A DNA stretch of 64,000 nucleotides from an uncultured Oscillospiraceae bacterium (GCA_910579775.1 CAJTUE010000004.1:127033-191032), one strand, 5' to 3'. Positions 7,821 to 15,629 are shown, counted from the stretch's first letter. Notes: generated by a model from the sequence alone, not told the origin. Program-made: numbers and translations.

Positions 7821-8178
7821 GACACTCAACAACGTGGCCATCGGCAAGAGGATCCAGACCATCCGAAAGAAGAGAGGGCTCTCACAGTTTACGCTTGCGG
7901 GAATTGTGGACCGAAGCCCAGGGTACATAAGCTATATCGAGACAGGGTTTAAGTCCATGAGTCTCGAAACCTTCGTGGCCTTGGCAAATGCCCTCCAGGT
8001 GTCTTCGGACGAGTTGCTGGTAGACTGCCTGGAAAATACGGTGAAGGCATCCAACCACAGCTTCGCCTCTATTCTAGCTGACTGCTCGGAATATGAGCGC
8101 CGCGTCCTAGAGGACATCGTTGTTGCCTCAAAAGCTTCGCTGAGAGCGAACAGGGGTTATGTCCGTACCCGCAGGTAG
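7819..8178 (+). CDS. XRE-family transcriptional regulator
   Basis: 119 residues, with AGGAGG 7 nt upstream of the ATG. The HTH_3 domain lies at about residues 8-62 (IGKRIQTIRKKRGLSQFTLAGIVDRSPGYISYIETGFKSMSLETFVALANALQVSSDELL). The C-terminal part has a short helix (SEYERRVLEDIVVASKASL) of the kind that often dimerises in these proteins. It is divergent from the XRE gene at 7317-7679, and the intergenic dyad overlaps its start codon, consistent with autoregulation. No terminator was found directly behind it. Confidence 0.88.
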   Translation: MTLNNVAIGKRIQTIRKKRGLSQFTLAGIVDRSPGYISYIETGFKSMSLETFVALANALQVSSDELLVDCLENTVKASNHSFASILADCSEYERRVLEDIVVASKASLRANRGYVRTRR

Positions 8179-8343
8179 TTGCCTTTCGCACATATCTCAC
8201 AGTATTTGCCGCAATTGTTCGTTCCATATGAATATCGACTATTCCCGCTAACCTTGGTATGTTTGTGAATGACAAAGGGCCAGGGCGATAAGTTATGCTC
8301 TGAAAGCTGGCTCCAGTATACCTTGGAGACGTGAAAAGGCAAG

Positions 8344-8374
8344 AAACCCACAGTCAGATACTTGACTGATGGTT
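8344..8374. repeat. Inverted repeat (copy 2)
   Basis: Arms AAACCCACAGTCA / TGACTGATGGTTT with two mismatches and a short loop. It shares the AACCCAC-GTCA core with the hairpin at 5241-5270. It lies in the 320-bp noncoding stretch between the XRE gene (ends 8178) and the phosphoesterase gene (starts 8503). Nothing else recognisable was seen in that stretch. Confidence 0.5.
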
Positions 8375-8502
8375 TAGGACTCCACTCCTAGCATGTCCTC
8401 AGAGGTTTTTTATATGATTTTGGATTTTTCGATATGATTTTGAAAACGTCCTTTTATTGGACATTCAATATGCTACAATGGCTTCCACAGGAAGGTGAAA
8501 AT

Positions 8503-9219
8503 ATGATTTATTACACTGGTGATATTCATGGTCGCCCCCAAGGGCTCCAGGAATACTTCGAAAAACACAAGCCCTCCGCAGATGACATCCTTGTGATCCT
8601 TGGCGATGTCGGAGCCAACTTCTATGGCAATAAGACAGACAAGAAGGTCAAAAGGGTTCTTAATGACCTTGGCCTGACAGTCTTCTGCATCCATGGAAAC
8701 CACGAAATGAGACCGGCCAGCATCCCGACCTACCAGCAAAAGGAGTGGAACGGCGGTTTGGTCTGGTTTGAACCAGAGTTTCCAAACCTCCTCTTTGCCA
8801 AAGATGGCGAGATATTTACCATGGAAGGGATCCGTCACCTGGTTATTGGCGGCGCCTACAGTGTGGACAAGTTCTATCGGATCGCAAGAGGGGTCGGCTG
8901 GTGGGAGGACGAACAGCCTTCTCTGGAAATCAAGGCTTATGTGGAGCAGCAGGTGGTAAGCAACTCCTTTGACATCATTCTCTCCCATACCTGCCCGGCT
9001 AAATTCAAGCCTGTTGAAGCCTTCCTTCCGGGAATCGACCAAAGCACAGTGGATGACAGCACGGAGGAATGGCTGGATAAGATTGAAGAGATGGCCTCCT
9101 ATAAGCTCTGGCTATGTGGCCACTGGCATATCGACAAACGTGTGGGGAAGATGTGTTTCTACTACCATACCTTCGTTGAAAGTGAAGAGATCAAAGGGGA
9201 ACTCCGAGTCTGCAAGTGA
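8503..9219 (+). CDS. Calcineurin-like metallophosphoesterase
   Basis: About 238 residues from the ATG at 8503 (GGAAGGTG upstream); the in-frame ATG at 8434 adds a leader without a good SD. Metallophosphoesterase motifs occur in order: GDIHGR (residues 6-11), GDVGANF (about 37-43), GNHE (about 67-70), a central GAYSVDK (about 115), SHTCP (about 165) and CGHWHID (about 205). These supply the two-metal site of the family. The substrate cannot be read from sequence; related proteins hydrolyse phosphomonoesters, phosphodiesters or nucleotides. It heads a plus-strand run of accessory genes that includes a second, different phosphoesterase at 9463. Confidence 0.9.
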   Translation: MIYYTGDIHGRPQGLQEYFEKHKPSADDILVILGDVGANFYGNKTDKKVKRVLNDLGLTVFCIHGNHEMRPASIPTYQQKEWNGGLVWFEPEFPNLLFAKDGEIFTMEGIRHLVIGGAYSVDKFYRIARGVGWWEDEQPSLEIKAYVEQQVVSNSFDIILSHTCPAKFKPVEAFLPGIDQSTVDDSTEEWLDKIEEMASYKLWLCGHWHIDKRVGKMCFYYHTFVESEEIKGELRVCK

Positions 9220-9233
9220 GGATGTGCTGAACA

Positions 9234-9542
9234 GTGGAGATTGAAGTGGATGAGGAGAGCAAAACAGTTGATTTCTGGCTGACTCGCCATGAGGGACAAA
9301 GCGGCCATATTTTCCAGAGCCTGACCCCGCTGTTTGGGTGGCTGAAGGAGCAGGGATACCTTTCGGTGGTATTCCTGTCCGGCAGGGAACCGCTGGTAGA
9401 GCTGACCGCTGACTTGCTCAGACGAAACCTTATTTCACACACTCCAGAGGAGGAACACTCAAATGACCTACGTTCTGTCCGACATCCACGGCAACATGAG
9501 GAGATTTCACTCCATCCTTCGCCAGATAGACCTCAAGAGTGA
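9234..9542 (+). CDS. Small hypothetical protein overlapping next phosphoesterase gene
   Basis: 102 residues from a GTG at 9234. The first 65 residues (VEIEVDEESKTVDFWLTRHEGQ...LKEQGYLSVVFLSGREPLVELTADLLRRN) have the look of a short alpha/beta protein seen in Clostridial mobile elements: two strands ending in hWLT, then a helix, Y-x-x-V-V-F-x-S-G, and a final helix. The last 27 residues overlap the 5' end of the phosphoesterase at 9463 in another frame and look non-native, so the ancestral stop may have been lost. The SD is weak (GAGG 12 nt upstream). I support the gene but not its exact ends. Confidence 0.5.
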   Translation: MEIEVDEESKTVDFWLTRHEGQSGHIFQSLTPLFGWLKEQGYLSVVFLSGREPLVELTADLLRRNLISHTPEEEHSNDLRSVRHPRQHEEISLHPSPDRPQE

Positions 9543-10221
9543 GGACACTCTCTACATCCTCGGCGATGTGATCGACCGGCATCCTCACGGCATCAAGATC
9601 CTTCGGGAAATCATGGCAATGCCTAATGCCAAAATGCTTCTGGGCAACCACGAATATATGATGCTTCGAGCCATTGGCGAACCTTATGACGGCCCAGAGG
9701 ATATACGGGGCAGAGAACCCGATGAACTTCTGCGACTGTGGTATAGAAACGGAGGGGATGCCACACATCACTTCTGGAAGCATACCCGCCTTGTGGTTCG
9801 GGCCGAGATCCTTGACTATCTGAAGTCGCTGCCACTCAATATTGATGTTGTCGTAGATGGAACCCCTTACAAACTGGTACATGCGGCTGCTCTTGACCGC
9901 TATGAGGAATATGTCCCGGAAGGGCACGACCAAGAGACGCAGACCCATTTCGCAGTGTGGAACCGAGAAGCCTCACTGGACTATGCTCGACTGGATGGGT
10001 ATACCTTGGTATTTGGCCATACCCCCACATGTTACATCACGATGGATAATCCGATGTGCATTTGGCGTGAGGGTCAACGGATTGGTATCGACTGTGGGGC
10101 CGGGTGGCCAGACGAGCAGAAAATCTCTTGGATGATGCCTACCAACGGGCGATTGGCTTGTCTGCGACTTGAAGATATGAAAGAGTTTTACTCGGAGGAG
10201 CCGGGGCTAGAGCTCATATAA
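9463..10221 (+). CDS. PPP-type metallophosphoesterase (Ser/Thr phosphatase or Ap4A-hydrolase-like)
   Basis: 252 residues, with GAGGAGG 9 nt before the ATG. Motifs follow the PPP/ApaH-like layout: SDIHGN (6-11), GDVIDRHPHG (about 34-43), GNHEYMM (about 63-69), a late VHAA (about 138), and FGHTPT followed by IDCGAGW (about 185-210). This is the bacterial PrpE/ApaH-like class, which removes phosphate from proteins or cleaves dinucleoside polyphosphates; which applies here is unknown. It sits in the same operon-like run as the calcineurin-like enzyme at 8503 and the 415-residue unknown protein 15 bp downstream. Confidence 0.9.
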   Translation: MTYVLSDIHGNMRRFHSILRQIDLKSEDTLYILGDVIDRHPHGIKILREIMAMPNAKMLLGNHEYMMLRAIGEPYDGPEDIRGREPDELLRLWYRNGGDATHHFWKHTRLVVRAEILDYLKSLPLNIDVVVDGTPYKLVHAAALDRYEEYVPEGHDQETQTHFAVWNREASLDYARLDGYTLVFGHTPTCYITMDNPMCIWREGQRIGIDCGAGWPDEQKISWMMPTNGRLACLRLEDMKEFYSEEPGLELI

Positions 10222-10235
10222 CGAGGTGACCTGAC

Positions 10236-11483
10236 GTGACAAAGCTATATGCTCCCCAAGTGGAACGCTATGCCCATAGACTTGGGCGTTTCAATTATAT
10301 GGGGGCAGACCGGAACACAGTATATGACGCTGAAACCTATCGGCTGTTGGATATGCTCTTCCAGAAGCTCGACCTCATTGAACAGCGGCCTGACTCCGAT
10401 GGCATCTGGGATCTATGGCTTCAGGCAGACCGCGGTCCCATCGAGGCGTTCGGGAACTTCCAGGAAATGCTGGAAGACGAGGAAGTAAGCTCATATGAGG
10501 AGTATGTGAAGCTGTGGAGGGAAAGCTACCCGGCTGAACACGACTGGTATAGCTTCACTGCAGTTCGACGTCCTGACAACGAGTACCGGGGGGTGTTTCT
10601 CTGCCACCGCCAGGTGATAAGCCAGTTTTCCACAATTCCAGAGGGATATCCTTTGGATATTCACGAATTTGTGCAGTGGCTAGTGGATGCCGTGGATGAG
10701 TGCATTGATAAGTTGAGATCCGGTACATATAACCGGGAAGTCGCAGAAAATCTCCCACCTCAACACAGGACAGGCTATGTCCTGCAAAAAGACTTCTGGT
10801 CGTTGTTCCCGGACTCCAGGGATGAGCTGCTTGGCGGCTTTACGCAAGAAGAACTCAATACCTTCTCTGCATTGGTTCAGGCCCAGGAGCAAGGTGAGAT
10901 CAAGGAGAAACGGCTGGCACAGATGACCTCAGGTGACTTTTTTCGTTTCTGTGCCATGGGCTACGCAGCAAATAACTACTCAGACCAGCAGCTTTCGCCC
11001 AGAGAGCAGTACCTAAAACATGCGGATGGCCGAGATGAGGGCCTGACCAAGCTGCCAGAGGATGACCCTGCTGCCTTTTTGGAATGGTTCAACAGTAGCC
11101 GTGGAGGTGGTCATCCGTGGGAGATATGCCGAGGGGGAAATTCAACGCACATCGATCTCTTTCCTCGACAGGATGAAAAGGGCTTCTTCCTGGTGCTTGC
11201 CGGTGACTCTTGGGGACGCACCGCAGAAACCATAAAGATATTCCTAGCACTCAGCAAATCAGGCATCCCAGTCATTCTACGCGAGGCAAAGGCTCTTGGA
11301 GAAAGGGTGGCTGGCATTGAGAAGATGGGAATTGTTCCAGAAGGCGTGTTTCCTCGGTACTGCCACAGCTACTTTCCGGATGAACATATCATAGACTTTA
11401 TCAACTTACCACTGGAACATCGAGAGGAGCTGTCAAAGCTCTGCGTATGGCAACCGATTCCAGAGGTCAGGCTTGTGGATTAG
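10236..11483 (+). CDS. Hypothetical protein (415 aa), phosphoesterase-linked
   Basis: GTG start with GAGGTG 8 nt upstream, 15 bp behind the PPP-type phosphatase. The N-terminal two-thirds is acidic and helix-rich (YDAETYRLLDMLFQKLDLI; VQWLVDAVDECIDKL). The C-terminal third looks like a separate alpha/beta domain: WEICRGGNSTHIDLF, FFLVLAGDSWGRTAETIKIFLAL, then IPVILREAKAL. The conserved-looking CRGGNSTHI and GDSWGR stretches suggest a ligand-binding or catalytic pocket. I do not recognise a named family. Its place behind two phosphoesterases suggests a shared substrate or pathway (inference). Confidence 0.75.
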   Translation: MTKLYAPQVERYAHRLGRFNYMGADRNTVYDAETYRLLDMLFQKLDLIEQRPDSDGIWDLWLQADRGPIEAFGNFQEMLEDEEVSSYEEYVKLWRESYPAEHDWYSFTAVRRPDNEYRGVFLCHRQVISQFSTIPEGYPLDIHEFVQWLVDAVDECIDKLRSGTYNREVAENLPPQHRTGYVLQKDFWSLFPDSRDELLGGFTQEELNTFSALVQAQEQGEIKEKRLAQMTSGDFFRFCAMGYAANNYSDQQLSPREQYLKHADGRDEGLTKLPEDDPAAFLEWFNSSRGGGHPWEICRGGNSTHIDLFPRQDEKGFFLVLAGDSWGRTAETIKIFLALSKSGIPVILREAKALGERVAGIEKMGIVPEGVFPRYCHSYFPDEHIIDFINLPLEHREELSKLCVWQPIPEVRLVD

Positions 11484-11493
11484 GAGAGAGGAA

Positions 11494-11856
11494 ATGAGCT
11501 ATGACATTAGGCTGTTGGATCCCGTCACCAGGAAAACGCTCCATACTGATGCTCCACATGATATGCGCGGAGGAACCTATGTGGTAGGAGGAACTACTGA
11601 ACTCTGGTTGAACATCACTTACAATTATTACGGGATCCTTGCCCGACCGGACGTTTTGGGCGAAAAGGGGCTCGAAGTGATATACGGCATGAGCGGTGCT
11701 GAGAGTATTCCTGTCTTGAAAAAGGCTGTTGAGAACCTCGGCGATGACATAAACCCGGATTACTGGGAATCCACTGAGGGGAATGTGAAAAAGGCCCTCC
11801 TCCAGCTCATAGCTATGGCGCAACTCCGGCCTGACGGCGTCTGGGATGGTGACTAG
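11494..11856 (+). CDS. Hypothetical protein of a mobile-element-associated family
   Basis: About 120 residues from the ATG at 11494 (GGAGAGAGG upstream; the in-frame start at 11473 has no SD). The protein MSYDIRLLDPVTRKTLHTDAPH continues into a Gly-rich segment (RGGTYVVGGTTELWLNITYNY), then YGMSGAESIPVLKKAVENLGDD and a terminal LRPDGVWDGD. It belongs to a recurrent Firmicutes family of unknown function that I recall from accessory regions. Its stop overlaps the next small ORF by 11 bp, indicating one transcription unit. Confidence 0.7.
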   Translation: MSYDIRLLDPVTRKTLHTDAPHDMRGGTYVVGGTTELWLNITYNYYGILARPDVLGEKGLEVIYGMSGAESIPVLKKAVENLGDDINPDYWESTEGNVKKALLQLIAMAQLRPDGVWDGD

Positions 11857-12046
11857 CGTGAAAAAGGCTGACGAACTCGACCCAAGGAGTAAAGCGATGA
11901 TGGAGTTTGCTGCTGAAACGCTATGGCTTCTTTATTATAACAACTACGCCTATAAGCAGGGCTTGATTTCTGAACAGATATACCGACGCATGGATTTGGC
12001 AATCAGGACACGGAAGCAAACATGGAAAGAGGTGAAGGACAGTTGA
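11846..12046 (+). CDS. Small hypothetical protein (66 aa)
   Basis: 66 residues; the ATG overlaps the end of the previous gene by 11 bp, and a GTG at 11858 is an alternative. The sequence is mostly helical (SKAMMEFAAETLWLLYYNNYAYKQGLISEQIYRRMDLAIRTR) and resembles the short helical proteins often found between larger accessory genes. No function is evident. Its 3' end overlaps the start of the next gene by 25 bp. Confidence 0.5.
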   Translation: MVTSVKKADELDPRSKAMMEFAAETLWLLYYNNYAYKQGLISEQIYRRMDLAIRTRKQTWKEVKDS

Positions 12047-12810
12047 TCAGTCGTAAGTTGTTCGTAGATACCCTAGTGGGCATCAAAAAGGAATTTGAGA
12101 ATCGTGACAGTGCAGAAAAAGAACTGGCAAAGCTTGGTCTAAGGATTGACGCTGATAGGACGCCCTTCCTAGAGTCGATGTTGGAGATCCTCAAAGAGGT
12201 TGTGCCAGATCCCTACGATTACATCGGCTGGTGGCTCTACGATGCAAGCGACTACCGTGTGTCCTGGGAGGAGGACGGGCAGAAAATCGAGAAAGACCTG
12301 CAGAATCCCAATGACCTCTATGATTTTCTGTTAGACGGGGCGGTCAAGTCTACGGACGTAGAGACATTGCTTGCCGATGTCCCGGCTAAGGAGTATGACT
12401 TAGCTCCCCAGAAGATGATCGAGCAGACGGATTTTCTGCGGTACATGGATGCGGTGCTGAACTACCTTGAAACCCATGACATTGTTATCCAAATCGCTCA
12501 AGAGGGCGTGGGGAAGTATGTCGTGATGGGAGCGAAGCTATACCATCAGCTCTTCGAAGGGCTGAGGCGTCCGGAACTAGGGAATGAGGATAACATGATC
12601 ACCGTGGAGATCCAGATCGACCCAGAGTTGGAGTGTAGAGCAAGACAGGCTTTCGAAGGAACAGGGTTTACCTTAGAACAGGTCTGTGAGATGTTCATTG
12701 TATGGTGTGCCCACTACCCCAAAGATGCCTCGAAATGGATTGAAGGGGCCAAGAAAAGGCAGGAGGAGAGAGAAAAAACCTCTGCTGAGGGCAAGCAGGA
12801 GCCGGAGTAG
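12022..12810 (+). CDS. Two-domain protein: unknown N-domain plus RelB/DinJ-like ribbon-helix-helix
   Basis: 262 residues from the ATG at 12022; a TTG at 12043 with GGTGAAGGA just upstream is an alternative. Residues 8-110 form an acidic helical domain (LFVDTLVGIKKEFE; DPYDYIGWWLYDASDYRVSW). Residues about 140-185 look like a short antitoxin-type segment (FLRYMDAVLNYLETHDIVIQIAQEG). From about 192 the sequence ITVEIQIDPELECRARQAFEGTGFTLEQVCEMFIVWCA has the strand-helix-helix pattern of RelB/DinJ antitoxins. No RelE-like toxin gene follows, so if this is an antitoxin its partner is elsewhere or lost. Confidence 0.65.
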   Translation: MERGEGQLISRKLFVDTLVGIKKEFENRDSAEKELAKLGLRIDADRTPFLESMLEILKEVVPDPYDYIGWWLYDASDYRVSWEEDGQKIEKDLQNPNDLYDFLLDGAVKSTDVETLLADVPAKEYDLAPQKMIEQTDFLRYMDAVLNYLETHDIVIQIAQEGVGKYVVMGAKLYHQLFEGLRRPELGNEDNMITVEIQIDPELECRARQAFEGTGFTLEQVCEMFIVWCAHYPKDASKWIEGAKKRQEEREKTSAEGKQEPE

Positions 12811-12890
12811 CCCTTTTCAAGCACGACTTCAATGACAGTAACCTCATTCCGTTGTAGAATGGGGCCATCAAAGACAAGGAGGACATCGAC

Positions 12891-13532
12891 ATGAATCTGA
12901 AAGAGGCGTTTCGCTACCAGAATGCGATCCAGAGCATGCTTTCGAGTACCCTCGCAGAGCTGCAGGACCGCTCCAACATCCTGAAGGTCTCGACCACCCA
13001 CTTCCGCAGCAAGGTCAGATCTGACGCCCAGGACGTTACGATCGAGGATAATGCCAACAGCGAGTATGCGGGCAAGGCCAACCTTCTGGTTGAGTTTGCC
13101 TCCATGCTCTTGGAGGAGAAAGAGAAGCTTACCAAAGCCATCCATACGGCGAAGATTTCGCTGGAAGTGGACATGGACGGCGAAGTGGCTCTCAACCAGG
13201 AGCGTCAACGGTTTGCTTCTACGCTTCGTGCCATGACTGGCTATAAAAGCAGTGAGGTAATTCTCCCCAACGGCGGGAGCGGGTTCTGCTTTAATGGTGA
13301 GGGCAACCAGGTTGCTTATCACTGCGAGGCCAAGAGGGTCACGACCATCGACTTCGACCGGAATAAGGTTCGGGCCTTGGCTGCCGAGCTGGGCAAGAAA
13401 TCCGATGGGATCTCTGCCGAGCTGGATAAGTGCATGGTCAATACCGAGGTGAGCTATGAGGCGCCCTTCGATGTGAACGACAACTTCGATGCGGTGTTTT
13501 CCAAGTTCATTGAGGATCAAGCAAAAGACTGA
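12891..13532 (+). CDS. Hypothetical protein (213 aa), phage/ICE-type
   Basis: AAGGAGGACATCGAC precedes the ATG. The N-terminal half is a long helix (MNLKEAFRYQNAIQSMLSSTLAELQDRSNIL) followed by a conserved-looking HFRSKVRSDAQDVTIED and a coiled-coil-like LLVEFASMLLEEKEKLTKAI. The C-terminal half ends in YEAPFDVNDNFDAVFSKFIED. I recall comparable proteins from Clostridial phage and conjugative-element regions, without known function. It has its own SD and an 80-bp upstream gap holding a possible TAGAAT -10 box, so it may be transcribed separately. Confidence 0.7.
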   Translation: MNLKEAFRYQNAIQSMLSSTLAELQDRSNILKVSTTHFRSKVRSDAQDVTIEDNANSEYAGKANLLVEFASMLLEEKEKLTKAIHTAKISLEVDMDGEVALNQERQRFASTLRAMTGYKSSEVILPNGGSGFCFNGEGNQVAYHCEAKRVTTIDFDRNKVRALAAELGKKSDGISAELDKCMVNTEVSYEAPFDVNDNFDAVFSKFIEDQAKD

Positions 13533-13536
13533 AAAA

Positions 13537-13561
13537 CCCTGTGCCCATTTTGGGCGCAGGG
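13537..13561 (-). terminator. Terminator for the minus-strand XRE transcript
   Basis: A 10-bp stem (CCCTGTGCCC / GGGCGCAGGG) with an ATTTT loop. The T-run appears only when read on the minus strand (stem followed by TTTTTC), so it more likely ends transcripts from the XRE gene at 13894-14241 than from the plus-strand gene that stops at 13532. Confidence 0.65.
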
Positions 13562-13893
13562 GCCATGGCAGAATGGAGAGCGCGCAAGGGCCGGTTCAGG
13601 TGCAGATGAACTATAAGGCTGCACAAACCCCAGCACCTCCGGATAAGCATCTGCTAAATGCTTGATTGAGCTTGAAAACTCAAATAAAAGATATGCAAGC
13701 TGCTTCGTCCAGTGCTACACGTCCGAGCCAATCTCTCTCCAGCCGCAAAACTTTCTTTCGACTTAGCCCTTCATCGCTTCACAAACACTTTCTGCCCTTT
13801 GAGGCAACTACACAATTCAGCGAAGTCACAGCCTGTCTACCATGAGGGAGCCTCTGTGGTAACCTTGCGGGAGTATAGGCTGTGGATAAGGGC
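13562..13893. other. Gene-poor stretch
   Basis: About 330 bp with no convincing ORF on either strand. Two weak hairpins are visible near 13642-13682 (AAGCAT/ATGCTT and TTGAG/CTCAA arms). Read on the minus strand it would be the 3' untranslated region of the XRE gene at 13894-14241. I see no tRNA. Confidence 0.5.
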
Positions 13894-14241
13894 CTAAGCA
13901 ACCTCAAAGTTCTGCCATGCCCCTTGCGTCCAAAGATATTCTCCCCAGGAAATACCTGAGCGGCAAGCCTCAGCCTGCCGCTCAAAAGAAGCGATATGAT
14001 CGATGCGGTTTGTGGAAACCAGGATCTCATTCATTGGTACGCCCAAGAGCTCACTTAAAGCGAAGAGGTTATCAACGCTCGGCAAGCTCTGTCCGTGCTG
14101 CCACTGGTAGATGGCCTGGGGTGCCTCAAAGCCAAAGAAGCTCTGAAGGTCACGAACACTAAGGCCACGCTTCTGACGCAGTCTGGCAATGTTCGCCCCT
14201 GTTGCCTTCGAATCAATGACAGGGAACTGAATCACAGACAT
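13894..14241 (-). CDS. XRE-family regulator (SVRDLQxFFGF type)
   Basis: About 115 residues from the ATG at 14241, which has GGAGG 8 nt upstream; longer in-frame starts lack an SD. The HTH spans residues 12-68 (ATGANIARLRQKRGLSVRDLQSFFGFEAPQAIYQWQHGQSLPSVDNLFALSELLGVPMNEILV). The SVRDLQ-FFGF-x-x-P-Q-A-I-Y-x-W-Q pattern marks a common Clostridial subgroup of XRE proteins, often found alone in accessory DNA. It is divergent from the 275-residue gene at 14362. Confidence 0.88.
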   Translation of the reverse strand: MSVIQFPVIDSKATGANIARLRQKRGLSVRDLQSFFGFEAPQAIYQWQHGQSLPSVDNLFALSELLGVPMNEILVSTNRIDHIASFERQAEACRSGISWGEYLWTQGAWQNFEVA

Positions 14242-14361
14242 GGCAATCGCCTCCATTCTTAAAAAGTAATACCCCGACAAGCGGGATATTACAGGATAAC
14301 GGATAGGACTGTAAATTGCAATAGGCTTTGGCAATTTGTAATAAAGATGTAAAAGGAGGCC

Positions 14362-15189
14362 GTGCCAGTGCTCCAACCCAAGTACTATACCAGATTGCAG
14401 AAGTTTTCTTTGCTAAACTGCCACTATATGTTCTTCGACACAGAGGAGTATCTGGCCGATGCCTTGTTCATCCGACATCAGGTCACGGTGAATTTCCAAT
14501 GTGAGTATGCCGCCCCGGACGGATCCTACCTGGCTGTCTTCTGTTCCGTGAGAAAAAAGGACGAGGATGAATTCTTGGAGGCCCTGCGTGAACTGCCCGA
14601 CAAGATGCTTCTCTTTGGCCATGCCGACTACCTCCAGGTCAGTACTGCCGTTTTTGATAAGCTCAGAGAGGGAAGAAAAGGGCGGGAACCACTAAGTGAG
14701 GAAGGTGAACGCAAGCTCTTTCTGCATCGTTACCCCTTCCTCCGGGTCAAGGACTCCGAAGCGTCATGCCTGGATGAGCTGCCCGAGGGGTGGAGACGAG
14801 CCTTTGGCATGGAGATCTGCAGGGAAATCAAACAGGCGCTGAAAAGGACAAATATGTTTAGCGAGTACACGGTGCTGCAGACAAAGGAGAAGTTTGGCGC
14901 TCTCTGCTGGTATGACTCCGGGGCACCGGATGAGGTGGCAGAAATCATTGAAAAATACACAGAGATCAGCAAGAGAGTCTGTGTATCCTGCGGGAAACCA
15001 GCCACTAGGATCACGACTGGCTGGATCTGCCCGTTCTGTGATGAGTGCCTTGACATAGGATCCGAGGAAGCCAGAAGGCCATCTGTGCCAATCGAGAAGT
15101 ACTATGAAGCAGAAACAAAAGACGAAGGGAGGGAGACCTGTGAAGCAACTGGTGCCAGTGCGGAAACAAAGCAAGAAAGCTCAGCGTAG
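14362..15189 (+). CDS. Hypothetical protein with zinc-finger-like C-terminal region
   Basis: 275 residues from a GTG at 14362 (AGGAGG just upstream; a GTG at 14368 is also possible). The N-terminal 75 residues form an alpha/beta segment (HYMFFDTEEYLADALFIRHQVTVNF). The middle contains a helical region (GWRRAFGMEICREIKQALKR) and a conserved-looking QTKEKFGALCWYDSG. The C-terminus has two Cys pairs, CVSCGK and CPFCDEC, spaced about 15 residues apart, suggesting a zinc ribbon. The tail is Glu/Lys-rich. A nucleic-acid or protein interaction role is plausible; no family name is claimed. Confidence 0.68.
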   Translation: MPVLQPKYYTRLQKFSLLNCHYMFFDTEEYLADALFIRHQVTVNFQCEYAAPDGSYLAVFCSVRKKDEDEFLEALRELPDKMLLFGHADYLQVSTAVFDKLREGRKGREPLSEEGERKLFLHRYPFLRVKDSEASCLDELPEGWRRAFGMEICREIKQALKRTNMFSEYTVLQTKEKFGALCWYDSGAPDEVAEIIEKYTEISKRVCVSCGKPATRITTGWICPFCDECLDIGSEEARRPSVPIEKYYEAETKDEGRETCEATGASAETKQESSA

Positions 15190-15319
15190 CTTCTTTGCCC
15201 AGAAACGTGGCTCCTGGATGGGGCTCAATCCAGTCACGCGCACTGTGCAGAGCAGGAAAGCGTATGACCGAAACCGAGTTAAGCAGGCAGATCGCCGCTC
15301 TCCCGAAGAGTCCGGCTGA
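15140..15319 (+). CDS. Small basic protein, mobile-element-associated
   Basis: About 59 residues from a GTG at 15140 with GGGAGG close upstream; an ATG at 15104 would extend it by 12 residues. The sequence (PVKQLVPVRKQSKKAQRSFFAQKRGSWMGLNPVTRTVQSRKAYDR) has a strong basic charge and a W-x-G-L-N-P-V-T-R motif that I recall from short proteins in Firmicutes accessory regions. It overlaps the 3' end of the preceding gene by 50 bp, which supports translational coupling. Nucleic-acid binding is a reasonable guess from charge alone. Confidence 0.6.
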   Translation: MKQLVPVRKQSKKAQRSFFAQKRGSWMGLNPVTRTVQSRKAYDRNRVKQADRRSPEESG

Positions 15320-15614
15320 CCGGCAAAAGCAGAAAACCAAACGCAGTCAGCGAAAATACCAGGGACAGCAAAAGGATGACCGATTGCTCTCCCTGGTAAG
15401 GCTTCCCGGATATTTCCCGTATAGAGGATACTTGACCTGCGACGTTAGCACAAAGAGCCTGTTACATACTGGCGTCTACATCAAATACCCAAAATCTAGC
15501 AACCGACAAAGACACCTCAAGCGCCAGTCGGCAAAGAGAGTTCGAAAGAATCCGCTTCATGGAAAGGGGAATCAGTACCGCAAGGTCTTTGATTACAGAT
15601 GGGAGCTAGATTGA
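15264..15614 (+). CDS. Basic hypothetical protein (about 116 aa)
   Basis: Start at the ATG at 15264 (AGGA 8 nt upstream), overlapping the previous ORF by 56 bp; an earlier ATG at 15195 lacks an SD. The protein is highly basic in the middle and end (KQKTKRSQRKYQGQQKDDRLLSLVRLPGYFPYRGYL...RQRHLKRQSAKRVRKNP). A central hydrophobic-aromatic stretch (LVRLPGYFPYRGYLTCDVS) may be the folded core. The function is unknown. Charge and position suggest an RNA- or DNA-binding accessory protein. Confidence 0.5.
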   Translation: MTETELSRQIAALPKSPADRQKQKTKRSQRKYQGQQKDDRLLSLVRLPGYFPYRGYLTCDVSTKSLLHTGVYIKYPKSSNRQRHLKRQSAKRVRKNPLHGKGNQYRKVFDYRWELD

Positions 15615-15629
15615 ACCGGAGGAATAAAC

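Noticed and set aside
8157..8351. 64-codon minus-strand ORF in the gap before the phosphoesterase
   Set aside because: No SD, no recognisable protein pattern, and it overlaps the XRE 3' end.
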